From: Mesostigma viride
Taxonomy: Eukaryota > Streptophyta > Mesostigmatophyceae > Mesostigmatales > Mesostigmataceae
Direction of reading: 5' to 3'
NCBI GenBank assembly: GCA_009746045.1
Contig: RPFO01000774.1
Location: 501,970 to 565,969, forward strand
DNA: 64,000 nt
Shown here: positions 50,365 to 62,300 of the stretch, piece by piece
How positions within the stretch are numbered: the first letter of the stretch is position 1
How the letters are laid out: each line of letters begins with the position of its first letter
Made by a program: the position numbers and the translations under genes
Notes under the pieces: generated by a model
Databases searched by the model: none
Seen by the model: only the letters and a program-made list of their open reading frames with translations
Told to the model about the DNA's origin: nothing

Positions 50365-53069
50365 CCCATCACCCCCTTCCCTACACACACATCCCCACAT
50401 CCCCGCATCCTGACACCACGGCCGCGCACAGGTGTGCCGCAAGAACGCGGAGCGCTATTTTAAGGACGACGCCGACAAGTACCTGCGCTTTCTCGTGCTC
50501 ACGCTGGAGGCCGCCATCGCCATGATGCCCCAAGGGGTGGAACAGATGGTGTGGGTGCTGGACGCCAGAGGTGAGCTGTCCTTCAGTCACTGATGCCCCA
50601 GAGGGTGGAGCAGATGGTGTGGGTTCTCCGTCTCTTCTATTGGAGTGCCAGATGTAAGTGTGTTTCTGGCGGATGCAACGGACATCCTTGGTCTTGACAG
50701 ACGCCAGAAGTCACCGTCACTGAAGCACGGCGTACAGCGCATCCTCATATGATACGCACGCATGCGCAGGCAGGCAACTTGTGCCCTTGTTGCCACCTCT
50801 GCATATAGCTTGCCTCGACCATCGTGTGCAAAAAATGCGCAGAAATGGTCCTGTGATAACGCTCCCCTCATGTGTGGGGCTGGGCGCAGGATTGCGTGCA
50901 GCCGAAGAGGCCCCTGGAAAGGGAAGCGAAATGAGACCGGCTTCCCCACGCATGCACTGCAGTAGCTTCTATTCTCCCCATGGAAAGTCCATGAGTAGCT
51001 TCTGTGCACGCAGCCACCCGTTGTGTGTCGAACCGTCAGCACATGACACCCGCAACGTGCAGGCTCCCTTTTCCATAACCTCATAGGTCCCGAGGTCCTG
51101 CCATTCGGCTTCTATTCTTGGATTAGCTTATACCAGTGAGCCACGTCGCGCCATTTCTGCGCTCTTGAGGACCATGCTGAGGCATCTGTTACGTGCACCA
51201 TGTTGTTCCATTCCTTAGGAAAAGGGCCCTCAGGAAATATGACCCTCAGGAAATAGGACACACGTGCATGGATGTCATGTGGCCGCACACGTGCTCAACC
51301 CCCCCCCCACCCACACACACACACACACACCGGCTCAACCTCCACCTCCCCACCCCCCCAAAGCACCCACAGGCCTGCGCAGCTCCGACTCCCCCCCCAT
51401 CAAGGTCACCCAGAAGCTGCTCAACATCTGCGCGGACCACTATCCGGAGCGGCTGCGCGCGGTGTATGTGGTGGATGCGCCCAAGGTCTTCTGGTACCTT
51501 TGGAAGGTGCGCGCAGGGGTCCCCTGAATGTTTTCAACCCATGGGAGGTGTATGTGGAAGCTGTGTGCAGAATGCCGTATGTAGAGACCCGTGGAAAGGA
51601 CCGGTGGATGGTGTGCGCAGGATGCCTTATGCGGGACCCTATAAGAGACTCTATTGAAGGTGGGCGCGAGAGGGGGGGCATAGCCTGTTGGGCCATGACC
51701 TTTAACATCCTGTCTTTATGGTCCACATATCCCGTTATGTGGATAACTGTATCCGTTATTCTGGCTCGGCCAGCATTGACACCATGTGTGGCTGGTAGTG
51801 CCTACAGTTTGACCATTCCACCTGCTAGTCCATCAACCCTGCCATTTAGGAGGGAGTACACCCAGCTAATCCTCGGAGGCCCATGTCCCGAAACCTTAGA
51901 GACACCCTTTGAGCTTGTGTACGCATCACCTGGACTAGGGCCAGCTCACAGCGCAGCTCCCCGCTCAAGTGATGGGCAGGCAGAAAAGGGGTTTTACTGA
52001 GCACGCCGAACAGGGTCGTCACTGTGTTCTGAGGGATTGTGTGGCCGTTTGGGTCGGCACCCAGCACAGCTACTCCCCGTCACCTCGGGTAGCGGTAGTT
52101 TTGGCGGCGAATACCTGGCAGCCATCGCGAATCCCCCGCAAACCCTAGCCACCCTAGTAACCTCCGTGGCCACCCCAGGCCATCGCCACCTTCAGTCATG
52201 CCGTGTGCATGCAGGGATTGACAGCACGTTCAGTGCTGGATATATCCCCCTAGTGAGATAGGCTGGATATATCCCCCTAGTGAGATAGGCTGGATATATC
52301 CCCCTAGTGAGATAGACTGGATATATCCCCCTAGTGAGATAGGCTGGATATATCCCCCCTAGGGGACCACGTGTTTTGATTGATGGATGCTTGCCGTGCA
52401 GACTAGCGTGACACATCATCAAAGCGCACACACTATGGGTGGTTTGTCCCCCGCCGGCCGCGTCAATATGGTAGCCAAGGGCCTGTGTGAGGGACATCCA
52501 TTATCATGCTGTCACGTGCTACTTGATCACGGGTTTAGGGTTCAGGACTCAGGGCTTCGATGACCCAGGCCTAGAGCTGACCTAGGGCATCATCGTGTCC
52601 CTGTTTTCCTTCCCATACCCGTGTCCGTGCCCGTTCATGCCCATCCCTGCTGGCACGCCCTTTCTGCGGCCATGTGCCCCCCCACCCGCCCAACCGTTCC
52701 CTGATGGCCTGTTGCCCACTCTCCCCCCCCTCCCCCAAGTCCTGTCCTCCTTACTTCAATAAATTGCCTGCGATGATACCCGATATTGGCCTGTACCCCC
52801 CTCAGACCATCAACCCCTTCCTGGACAGGAGCACAAAGTCCAAGATCCACTTTGTGTGGGCCAAGGACTTTGATGCTGGCGACGCGCACCGCGACGAGCC
52901 CATCTCGCTGGAAGAGGCGGCCGCGGCCAGTGAGTACGCGGACAAAGCGCTGGAGGACGCGGCCGCGCTGGAGAAGGAGTTTGCCTCGTACAAGCTCGCG
53001 TTCGAGGCGGCGTATGAGGAGGACAAGTACCGCTCGCTGCTGGGGAAGTGTGCGCCCGCGTGGTGCTGA
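46642..53069 (+). CDS. CRAL-TRIO / Sec14-like lipid-binding protein
   Basis: Plus-strand exons: 46642-46785, 48034-48151, 49204-49292, 50432-50570, 51373-51506 and 52806-53069. Phases agree and give 295 residues plus TGA. The N-terminal CRAL-TRIO_N helices include WTPEQCAVFEELR and LERSLRARQNDAPKAVVMLR. The lipid-binding domain runs from SGVFYVAGFDAGQRPIM through MPQGVEQMVWVLDARG and LNICADHYPERLRAVYVVDA to VFWYLWKTINPFLDRSTKSK. The C-terminus (about 230-295) is acidic and Ala-rich and looks helical. The family moves or presents phosphoinositides and other lipids between membranes; the ligand here is unknown. Exon 1 uses a weaker GTTCGT donor and is the least certain. Introns carry many tandem repeats, and two of the exon ends are duplicated downstream. 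Confidence 0.88.
47530..47690 (+). repeat. ~14-bp CCCACGCATGCTTG repeat in Sec14-like intron 1
   Basis: Degenerate units of GCCCACGCATGTTT and TGCCTGCTTGCC follow one another. Both strands read open over it by chance. Confidence 0.75.
48650..48790 (+). repeat. ~36-bp tandem repeat in Sec14-like intron 2
   Basis: Four to five copies of a unit with CTTGCCAGCCCTTTGCTCGC. It is pyrimidine-rich on the sense strand. Confidence 0.85.
49277..49349 (+). repeat. Duplicated exon 3 end plus 5' splice site, Sec14-like gene
   Basis: A 32-bp segment from CCAGCGGCCCATCATGGTGC (49277-49308), covering the last 16 bp of the exon and the donor, recurs at 49318-49349 with about four differences and an intact GTGCGT donor. 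The spacing is 41 bp. Confidence 0.8.
50029..50380 (+). repeat. (CT)n, (CACT)n and (CA)n compound microsatellite in Sec14-like intron 3
   Basis: Order: short CT, ~200 bp of ACTC tetramer, ~60 bp CT, ~60 bp CA with GACA interruptions. It ends ~50 bp before exon 4 and provides the pyrimidine-rich 3' splice site region. Confidence 0.95.
50523..50660 (+). repeat. Duplicated exon 4 end, Sec14-like gene
   Basis: TGATGCCCCAAGGGGTGGAA (starting 50523, in exon 4) recurs with about four changes at 50591-50627 in the intron, including CAGATGGTGTGGGT. 20-30 bp further a GCCAGATGTAAGT donor-like site lies at 50646-50658. The spacing is 68 bp. Confidence 0.75.
52238..52356 (+). repeat. 27-bp tandem repeat containing GGATATATCC
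   Basis: Four full copies and one partial of a 27-bp unit with GGATATATCCCCCTAGTGAG, in the last intron of the Sec14-like gene. Each unit holds the perfect 10-bp palindrome GGATATATCC. 27 is a multiple of three, so it reads as a 9-residue repeat on the minus strand. Confidence 0.9.
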
Positions 53070-54300
53070 GCCATTTTGGGTGCAAGGGCGTGGGGTCGAA
53101 TGATGGTGCTGAGCCATGATGTGGGATACATTGCCTTTACCGGAGGCAAGGTGCATGTGGAGGCACAATGCGGATGCATGATTTGAGCAAGGGTGCTGGG
53201 GCATCATTTGCACTGGCATCCTTTTTTCAGAGGCATGGGCTTGAGGCATGGTGCCGTGCTATGGGTAGGGGGGAGGCTGGGGGCCAGGTGCTCAGGCATC
53301 GGTGTTGCCACATCAGTGTTGATGAGGCGGGCTGGGGAGGCAGGGTGGGTGTGGAGTGACGGTGCGAGGTGTCATGGGCGCGGAGGCATAACGTTGAGGG
53401 GCATGGCATGCAAATGCCAGTAGAGAACCCCTGGCACGGAGTTGCGTCTACGAAACAAGACGCCTCGTGTGCAACCATTACACGACAATGCCAGGGGACA
53501 GCGTGCCCGCGTGTGGTTCTGTTCTCTCTCACGAGCTGGGTCGATGGCGTCATCGACACAAGGTGCGGCTCCACGGAACTGGTGGACTGGGGGATATATG
53601 GTGGCGGCTGGCAGTATTGGTGCCAGGGACAAGTGCTTTTTTTGTCGAGCACATTATTTAATTAATTAAGAACATACCTCCGTGGGGAGGATATGTAACA
53701 CATATCCCTGAGAAGCGGCATATGGGTTTTAATACATTGTAGGCGATAACCTGCAGGTGGTGGACCTGTAAACTGCCACCTACTCGGGGTGCACAGCTGA
53801 GGTGTGCAACCTGCACCACCATGTATTCCAGCATCTATGCTTAAAGTTGCGCACATGGGGTGGAAGATGATCATGGCTCAGCATGGCTAGGGCATGATGG
53901 CGTCTCAGCAGAGAGTGGCTCTCTGCATGGGCAAAGCATGGCTGTCTCATAGCGGATGCAGTAAGGCTGCTCCATGGCCGGTCCAGAGCCCACAATCGAT
54001 ATGCTTGGAACACATTGAGAGGCGCCTGTTTGGGAGATTATAAAGGCCTCTCCCGGAGCCTGACATGATGTGTCATGCATGGTGAATTATAATGCTGTGC
54101 CTGCTATGCAAAATATGCATCCATGTTGCATGTGCATAATATACACACAAACATGTACACATGCACGTGCACACGCACGCATATTACAGAGCTGAATGAG
54201 CCACTGAGGTGGACTGAGCACACGGTTTTAGGGTGTTAATTAATTAATAGACACGTGACTTGCACGTCACGTTCACGAGCATAAGTCCTCAGTGGGAGGG
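53070..54300. other. 3' flank of the Sec14-like gene with repeat ends
   Basis: 53650-53770 carries a TTAATTAATTAA tail, a CCTCCGTGGGGAGG hairpin end and a segment related to the foldback at 27585-27835. 54236-54275 carries a TTAATTAATTAAT tail and a degenerate family G hairpin. No gene was recognised. Confidence 0.45.
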
Positions 54301-55130
54301 GAACATGGGATGGAATGGATGGTGTTAGCTATCTAGGTCCTAGTTACAGGGGTGTGGGCACCGCGGCCCGAATCGCTATGAATGCCTTATACGCGGTCAC
54401 ACGCGGATCGACCCCCCGCAGACTAGTTGGGGGTGCACATCACCTAAAAATGGCCTTTTTTGTTACATGGGGTCATATCTCCCACACATATAGTCAGATC
54501 GGGGTGCCTTTCTGGACTTAAGGTCCCCCTAGGACCCTGTTCACATCACATAAATTGGGGGGCCAACTGAACTATTTTTAGCATCAAACCGTGACGTGGA
54601 AAAGTGCAAAAAACGATGTTTTCCAGGCATAAGGAGGCATAGCAGCCACACACAAGTAGTAAATGTAGTCCAATTCAGTTGGAAATGGTCATGCTTATTA
54701 ATTTACATCCAAAGACAAAAACCGCCCTTAAGTATGCAATGTAGGACCAAACTATGTGCTATAATTCTGGCATACATGAGCCAAAACACCGTTTTAGTGC
54801 ATTATTTTCAAACTTATGAAGCCCCTGCCAGCACATATGTGGCCCAATCATGCCAGAATTCGTCACAATAGTAGCACAATACTTGAATTTACACTAGAAC
54901 ACAAGTTGGACATACTAGGACCACTGCCGGCCCACTGAAAGTGACGGATGCAAGCAGAAATAGAGCGATTTTTGCCAAAATACTCCATATTCTGCGCCAT
55001 TGTCTTGGAAAACTTTGCATTCTTCACTCAATTATCGTCATGGCTGTCATGGGATTCATATACATGCCACTGGGGCTGGATACATTAACCAACACAGACT
55101 AAAAAAGCGATCATCAAGGGACAAAATCTC
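54301..55130. other. AT-richer unassigned region
   Basis: Base composition is clearly lower in GC than the flanks and no frame exceeds ~90 codons. It may be an old mobile element; nothing specific was recognised. Confidence 0.35.
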
Positions 55131-55332
55131 CATCAATCACAGTAGATGCTGGCATTCGGAACAAGCACCGTAGTGCCTACAAGCCTTAAGAAGGGGAGCT
55201 TGGCTGACCAGTCGTGCCTGTCGGCTGACCAGTCTCTTTTCTAAACGGGCCCCGCTCGACAGCACACACAATCTCCTTTGCAGTACTTGGCCCACTCTGC
55301 TGGGCACCCCTGCTGTGCGTGTGTTATAGCAG

Positions 55333-56630
55333 CTAATCCACATATATATCTGCCAGGTGCCTCTCTGCTACATGGAAATACAAAGCGCAATCAAGGACAG
55401 CAGTGGCTTGGGCTGCTATTCGATTGAGCTCAGCACCTAGCTGCTGTGCAACATGATTCTGCATCAGTGCCTGTCCTAATTGCGCCCCCCCGCCCCGGCC
55501 CTTGCCATCATCGTCATGCTCATCATAGTCTTTGGAACGTGCACTGAACTCCAACCCTTGGACAGTCCATAGGTCATTTTAAGAATCTGTGCATGTAATG
55601 CTAGCTCTTCTCAGTTGAACTCATCTACCACCCTCTCATGGTCGTGTCATCTCTCATGTAATCCACCTAGGTTTATCGTGGCCACTGATCTTTCACCCCT
55701 CCTGACATCAAAATCTGGGCAAACACACTGTTGACATCGCCCTTCCTTTTTAGCCTGCATGGCTCCTCATGTTTATCCTTATCTCATCCCTCAATACACC
55801 TAGAACTGTCTATTCATCCCCCTTGCATAGGCGGTGCATAATTGCGGCGTGATGGGGGATTGCCAAAAATAGGTGTAAAATGCATGGGATGGCACGGGGA
55901 GGCTCACACTCATCGCTTTACAATCACATGCACTCATGTGCTAACAATGTCCCTCCCTGCTTTTGACACTGCATGCACATGCATTTCCTACCGGCTATAT
56001 CAAGCCTTTAGTGTGGTTTGGTGCATCAAGAGACATGGCAGGTCAGCTGAGTGCATCAGACCACATTTGTGTTAAGTGTACGCTTGCAACGCTGTTTGCC
56101 CACCGCATGGAGCTCCCCTTTCGGACAGTGGCACAAGTAGCAAGTGCTTACACCTTACTCCCAGCCGCTCACCCTGCCCATGCTAGCAACAAGAACAAAT
56201 GCATGGTCCCCATCCCAACGTAAGGTGCATCACATTGATGGCCCTGCCATCACCTAGCAGTGTGCCACCCCTCTCCACCTCAACCTACTCTGAAAGGCCT
56301 GGGCCCCAACAAACCTTTCAAGACATGGCACTCCTCAAAGAAGGCAACCCCTCAAAGAAGGCGAGGCAGTTTAGGTCTAGGGGGGCTTTGGGTAAGTTAA
56401 AAGATGATAGAGTTCACTAACACAGGCCATGGCAACGACAACCTGCTTCACCCGCTGCATCCATACACCACAAGCCATAAACTGCACAGCCTGGCATGAT
56501 TGCCTAAGGGTCACGTGATCCAAGATGCCCTTCAGGCTCACCCCAGCACACCGGCCCATCCTCACCACCCCACTGGTCATAGTCATCTACAGTGGCATCA
56601 AACTCCTCTAGGACAGAGTGCAGTAAAGGC
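55333..56630 (-). other. Minus-strand coding-like patches of unknown origin
   Basis: Two patches look protein-coding. 56543-56628 gives MLPLLHSVLEEFDATVDDYD and ends at a GG|GTGAGC donor. 55333-55554 gives LNRIAAQATAVLDCALYFH followed by a stop at 55333-55335. They could be exons of one minus-strand gene or a decayed transposon ORF. I could not link them in phase and recognise no family. Confidence 0.25.
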
Positions 56631-56639
56631 AACATAGAC

Positions 56640-57960
56640 GTCCTGACACAATTGAATAAGAACGTGGCTGCTACCTACTGCCCTTAAAAAAAAATGTCGA
56701 TTGCTTGCACACATACGCATTCAATTCTTCAAGCAAGCATGCTAACACCTTCACAGCACATCCCAAGGTTGACATCCATCGAGCTTTGTCAACAAGCATG
56801 ACTTCCTGATGCAAACTTAGCTGTCAAGCTAGGAGAAGGAAAGCTAGGTAAAGAGGTGAGATAGACCCCCCCGCAGCACCTTCCTGCACCAAAACCATGA
56901 CAATATCATCCAGAGCTTGCTAAATACGTACAGCTAACCGGTAGCGGGCGACCTTGCAGTCCAGGTTCAGCGCAAACATCTCGTGTCAGCACCCGCCGGA
57001 GATGGCGGACGCGAACCCACAATGCTTTTAAAGCGAGTCATAAGACTATTTCGGGGAGCGGTGAACGGCTTGGAACACCGAAGGTATGCCGCGACAAAAG
57101 CCTGAAGTTTTTCTCGGAAATACACGCCTGGATGTGGATAAGGGCACCGTTGTCGTGCTTGTGCTTGCGTTGCGAGCAGGCAACCAGTGTTTCTTGCAGT
57201 GTCGAGCAGTAACAGATGGTGGCGCGAGAGCAATATGTGACTTTTAAATCATGGCTACACAGCTTACACCTCCGCAGGCATGTTGGAACAAGCCCCGCCA
57301 TGCCGTGAGCCGAAAAAAAGGAAGAAACGCATCAAGCAAGGACGGTCGTAAACGTCACTGAAAACAGCAAAATCTGACCTGCCGGCAGGTAATGCGACAG
57401 CCTGGAAAATGTGATTCGTTTCTCGAAAAACTGATCAGCGCTCGTGAAAGTAGACTTGAAGCCCATTCGGATTCGACCTTTTGGGAACTGTGAGCTTCCA
57501 ACAAAAAAGTTTCCCCCACAATTAATAAACATGCATTTTCGCTGCCAATTCCAGATCTGGCTGACACAAAAAAATAGCGTCTCAGTTTGCGAATTATTTT
57601 GACGCATGAACATACGCGAATAATATCTACCATGCATCATCGCAAAGCAGGAGAGTTTACGCGTCGTTTGCATCCATCGCAGCGACTTAACATGCATAAT
57701 TGACTTATGACTGATATTCCGGCGGACATAGGGTCGACAGCCATGCGAGGTGGAATTTTTCTGGTCCCGTCGTCCTCAACGCGACGCGTTCGCGCCAAAA
57801 TTCCCAGGATCTCATGTAACCGGACGGACCGATTTTAGGTGATGTGGGTCTCCTTCATCACTACTTGCCATCTATCCTTGCATGCGCATGCGTACCATCT
57901 GCCTCCATATTACAGACAAACCAGGAGGCTGCCCGGGTGTGAGCCCGTCACGTCTAGTGT
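56640..57960. other. Unassigned region
   Basis: Minus-strand frames at 57038-57301 (starting MAGLVPTCLRRCKLC, with a CxxC) and 57332-57697 have no recognised family and no supported splice sites. No RNA gene was seen. Confidence 0.3.
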
Positions 57961-57969
57961 AGCACATGG

Positions 57970-58762
57970 CCATGCCGAGTCTATCACGAAAAGTCCGCGG
58001 GTGGCGGCCCTGCCGCGTGCGGCCTGGGGCACGCCAGGTGAGCTAGGACATATCGCCCAGGCTGGGCGGGCTTGGTGCCAGCTAGTCTATCTGATCGTGT
58101 GTCTACCTGATCTGTGCGGGCCAGCTCGGATGAGGATTACATCCCCATCTAGTGCTTAGTGGTTGGGGAATGATGCAGATGATATTTGTTTAAACTTTTG
58201 TGTAATTATTTTTTTCTTATGAGGTTGGCATAGTACTCCGTGGCATGCCTTTGCGCATGACACGCAAGTACTTACTAATTACTTACTTACTTACTGTGCG
58301 AGCCAGGTGCCCGGCTAGGCCCAGGCGCCTGTGCCTAATAATGTGGGAAACATAGGGCAAATCAGCGTACAAATCCTCATTACTAATGTGCAAACCAAAG
58401 GGGATGTTAAGGGCCTTGCGCAGCATCTTGGTGACGGTGCCGTCGAGTCGTTGCTCCAGCTCCTGCATCAGTGTCCAGGTCTCGGTGCCGTAGGTCAGGA
58501 TCGTCAGAATGACGACCTTGAAGAGGTCACGCTTGACGATCCAGGGTAGGGCGGGCATGCTCCACCAGCGGCGGTGGTCGGCATGGAGTTGAGCCCACAC
58601 CATGCCGATCCGTTTCGTCATGTCGTCCTCGCAGTCGAGAAGCCAACTGCCGAGCAGCTTTGAGCGGCCGGCCTGAAGTAGGGTAGTTGACCTTGGTACG
58701 TGTTGTCTAAGAGGGCGTCCCCAACATCTACTGCTCCAATTTTGGTACTTTTGAAATTCCAT
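57970..58762 (-). pseudogene. LINE remnant (family F-like), C-terminal RT region
   Basis: Minus strand. KLLGSWLLDCEDDMTKRIGM, IVKRDLFKVVILTILTYGTE, LDGTVTKMLRKALNIPFGLH and RRLGLAGHLART follow in order in one open frame of 159 codons (58283-58762). The continuation beyond HLART is separated by a family D insertion at 58125-58293. Confidence 0.7.
58125..58293 (+). mobile_element. LINE family D 3' end insertion with target duplication
   Basis: Plus strand. The acidic last codons, 3' UTR, hairpin and (CTTA)n tail of family D. The flanks CTGTGCGGGCCAG (58112-58124) and CTGTGCGAGCCAG (58294-58306) are a 13-bp direct repeat with one mismatch, taken from the interrupted LINE. Confidence 0.75.
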
Positions 58763-58839
58763 GCCTGGAGCGCAAAGTTTGCAATATATGTGCCGTTTGT
58801 AGCTCTAGCTCTATAATAACCTGACCAACCCCGCATTCC

Positions 58840-59368
58840 TCAAAGTACTTAGCACTTGTTGCCTATTCTCATTATGCGAATCACATGATTAGGATGTGCT
58901 TCATGATTGCTATTGCTCGAGATTCAATTAAGAATGATTGACATCAATAAATGATGAACCAAATAAACCAAATTAGGCCACTTGACAAGTTCATGATCCA
59001 TTTAAATTGTACAATTAAGCGATTAATTAATTCATAAATCATACATTACATGGGATACCCCCGTCGACGAGCTAGTGGTACGTACAATGAAACATTTGAG
59101 TTTGTAACATGTCTCCATGGATATATACATGTATGCTGGACCTCGCGCATCTCAGCCCTCTAAGAAATGTTATTTGAACTCAGGTCTAGATCTAAATATA
59201 TACATGATCTGGATAATATTATACACTTCCTTAAAAGAGCATGAATCGAGCTTTACAATTCAGGACAAGGAACTCGTTTGCAAATCACGGCTGAAAGGCA
59301 AGTGCTCACAACGAAGCACGTGCTCTCAAGGCTGTCCACCTCGTCCAACCAAGCCCGGGCGAGCTGGC
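58840..59368. other. AT-rich spacer
   Basis: Low-GC sequence with no frame of interest between the LINE remnant and the 3' end of the transposon-type gene. Confidence 0.4.
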
Positions 59369-62300
59369 CTACTCAACAGGTCTCTTCTTGGCCAAGTTCG
59401 TGAGCCGTTTCTCGACGTCTGTCGGAATGGTCAAGATGGCCTGGCGATTGTTAGCTGGGTTGACAACAATGGTGTGTTCGAACCCCGCGTCCATGCACAG
59501 GTAGCAATTGACCAAGTTTGGCTGTTCAGCTTGCGCATCGGCGTCCATTTTGAACATCGTCGCCATACCCGGAAATCTGTCCCAGTAGCGCACCCCCACC
59601 ACCCATTGTCCCTTACGGAACAACTCCCTATCGACCTTGCCGTTTCTGTCGGCCACTCGCCTCACGAAAGTAGCGGCCACCTGATAAGGCTCCTGCAAGA
59701 CTTCCGCTAGCCAATATGGATGATCTGGATCGTGGGACTCATCACCAGAGTAGGACTCGACGGCAAAAATGTCTCGCAGCTTCAGTCTCCTTCCCATCAT
59801 CGTCCTCTCTGCCTGTAGTCTGTTCAGTCGCGTCCCTGCGTGCCCCCCTTGTCCGTTTGGGTTCCTTTGCACTGGCTCCCCCAGTTTGTGGAGCTTCATC
59901 CGAGCACCTCCCACATTCCAGCCGTCCATGTCGGTCCACTCCTTTCGACAATCCCACCACCTTTCCTCGGCGCACGCACCGCCACAATAGCAGGAATACT
60001 GGCGCAGCATTAAGCGCGTCACATTCGACTTGTCCATGCGCCACCAGTGCGCCTTCTTCACTCCTTTGATTTCGCCGCGCCCTGGGCTGTAAGGAAGCAC
60101 CTGCGCGTCGAAGACAAGATTTGCACAAGGGAAAGTTGAAGTTACGAGACCATCGAGCTAGTTGTGTTTTATTAAGCACTCCTGATCGCCAGGACTCCAA
60201 GAACGCCCTAGAAACGACGGCCGGCGTAACTATTCCCTGAACGAGGACTGTACACTTAATTACCTCGGGGAACTCGAAGAAGTTACGCCTGGTCGTTGTG
60301 GTCCCGCCCACCGCCCCCGACGCCAGATTCTCCACCAACTGGGCGGCCGTCTGTTTGTCCTGGTTCTCTTCCCTGATGTGCCACCTCCTCAACATGCACT
60401 TCACAGTCCCACCAGCTCCATCCACCTCCCCCTTTCCGTGCTGCTCCCCAAAGTAATTCCACTCAAATGACTCCAGGTGCGGATCCTCCGTCAGCAGCCG
60501 GGCCACTTCCGCGATCACATTCCTTGACTTGAACTGCATGGAGCAATTGTCCGACCACCCAATGAAGCGCTTCACCTCTACCCCTTCTGACCGTAGTGTC
60601 GCCAGGATTTTGAGGATAGCAAAACGGAGGGCCCGCCCGTCCCTTTTCATTCCGCCCTGTCCGATGAAGTGAAACTCCCTTCTCACGACCTTTCCCGACG
60701 CTGGATCCAAGTAGCGCACGATCCAGGGCATAAGGACGAATGTGACTGGATGCCAATACTGTGCTTGGAGATTGTGATAGGTGTAAGACTGGTAGTTCTC
60801 GGCGTAATCTGTGTGGCATACAAGGTCCCCCACCCGCATCCTTGAGAGACATTCCTTGGAGGCGTCCGCTTGCCACCACGCGTTGAAGCAATGCTGGATG
60901 AAGTCCGGCCACTTGTCCACAATTGCCTCCTTTAGCTCCGTTGGTGTGGACTTGACGTCGACTTGCGTCAATCGCTGCCCACCAGCCTTTGCGATCTCGT
61001 CACAGTCGTCCTGCATATGCGCAGTGTGCACATACAGAAAAGACATCAACTTCGACCCACCAATGACCTGTAGAAAGAAAAAAGACAGGACCTCAGGAAA
61101 AATTGAAAAAGAAACGCCTTGGGGCGCAACCACTCCACTAAAAATTACCTCTGGCCCAAGAACTTCAGGAAACATTGCAAAAGAAACGCCTTGGGGCGCA
61201 ACCACTCCACTAAAAATTACCTCTGGCCCAAGAACCGCACCCGGCGGCACATCCTGCATCTCGTATCTGGTCCATGAAATCAGGTGGTTGGAAGCCTCCT
61301 CCCGTTCGCATAACATGAAGTTCCGAATTCCACACTTGGGAGCCAGGCAAGTGCCCAACACACAAGCCTTACGCCGGATCGAGCAAACCCCCAACTCCTC
61401 GCCCAGGTCATGATCGGGCACCCCTTCCTCGTCGTCCAGCACCCTCCCATGCATGGGCAGATCCTCAAGTTCGCCCTGAAAAGGCTGAACCTGCGGCCGC
61501 GACGACCCCACAGACGACCTCGAACCTCCCCCCTCCCTCATCCCCTCCACCTCACAAGTAAACTTGTTCACCCACTCTGTCGTGTGAGTGGCTTTGAAAA
61601 TGGAACATGTGGGCACGGACGACCCCACGTCGAGCTGGCTACCATGATCGCACGCGTGGCATTCAGGTCCGCACTCGCATCTGGCATGAAAAGTTGCACG
61701 AAATTTGGCCAACCCCCCAACCATGGACTGCATGGTAGTGTGGTGCTGGCATGCGCACAAGTTCCGCATTTTCCACCGCCCCTTGACGCATGCGGGCATA
61801 TGCTTGCAAAAAGTAGTGTATCCCACATGAACTGTGCTCTTCTGATTCGTGCGTAGCATTGACATCCCTGCCTCCGTCTCCAAAATCACCTGATTTCCCC
61901 CCCTCACACCCTCCTCTCCCTCCCCCCCCCCCCCTCCCTACTGTCCATCCGCCGCGGTGGCTTCAACTCCGGATGGCGGGAAATGAACACTTCGTAAATC
62001 TTCGACTTGGAGACAGTATAGTAGCGCGCACCCTCCGAAAACGCTAGTGTATGTTTGTAATCCTTTCTGGTCCATTCACAATGAACATCCTTCATGTTCG
62101 GAGACGCCCGCGTCAAGTTATCATCCCTCCAGCACGCTTGTATCAGGGCAATGACTTCCGTCGGAAGCTCGTCTTTCCTCCTCCTCTCTGGCGCACTCAT
62201 CAAAAGGTCGTCCTCCCCTTCTTCCATTCCATCCCTGTGACCCCGAACAGTTGCGACAAAGCGCCTGTCAATCCCGAACGCGCGCTCCACAATCCTGTCC

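Noticed and set aside
60811-61856. Plus-strand frames of 148-200 codons
   Set aside because: Antisense shadows of the transposon-type gene, which has recognisable motifs and splice sites on the minus strand.
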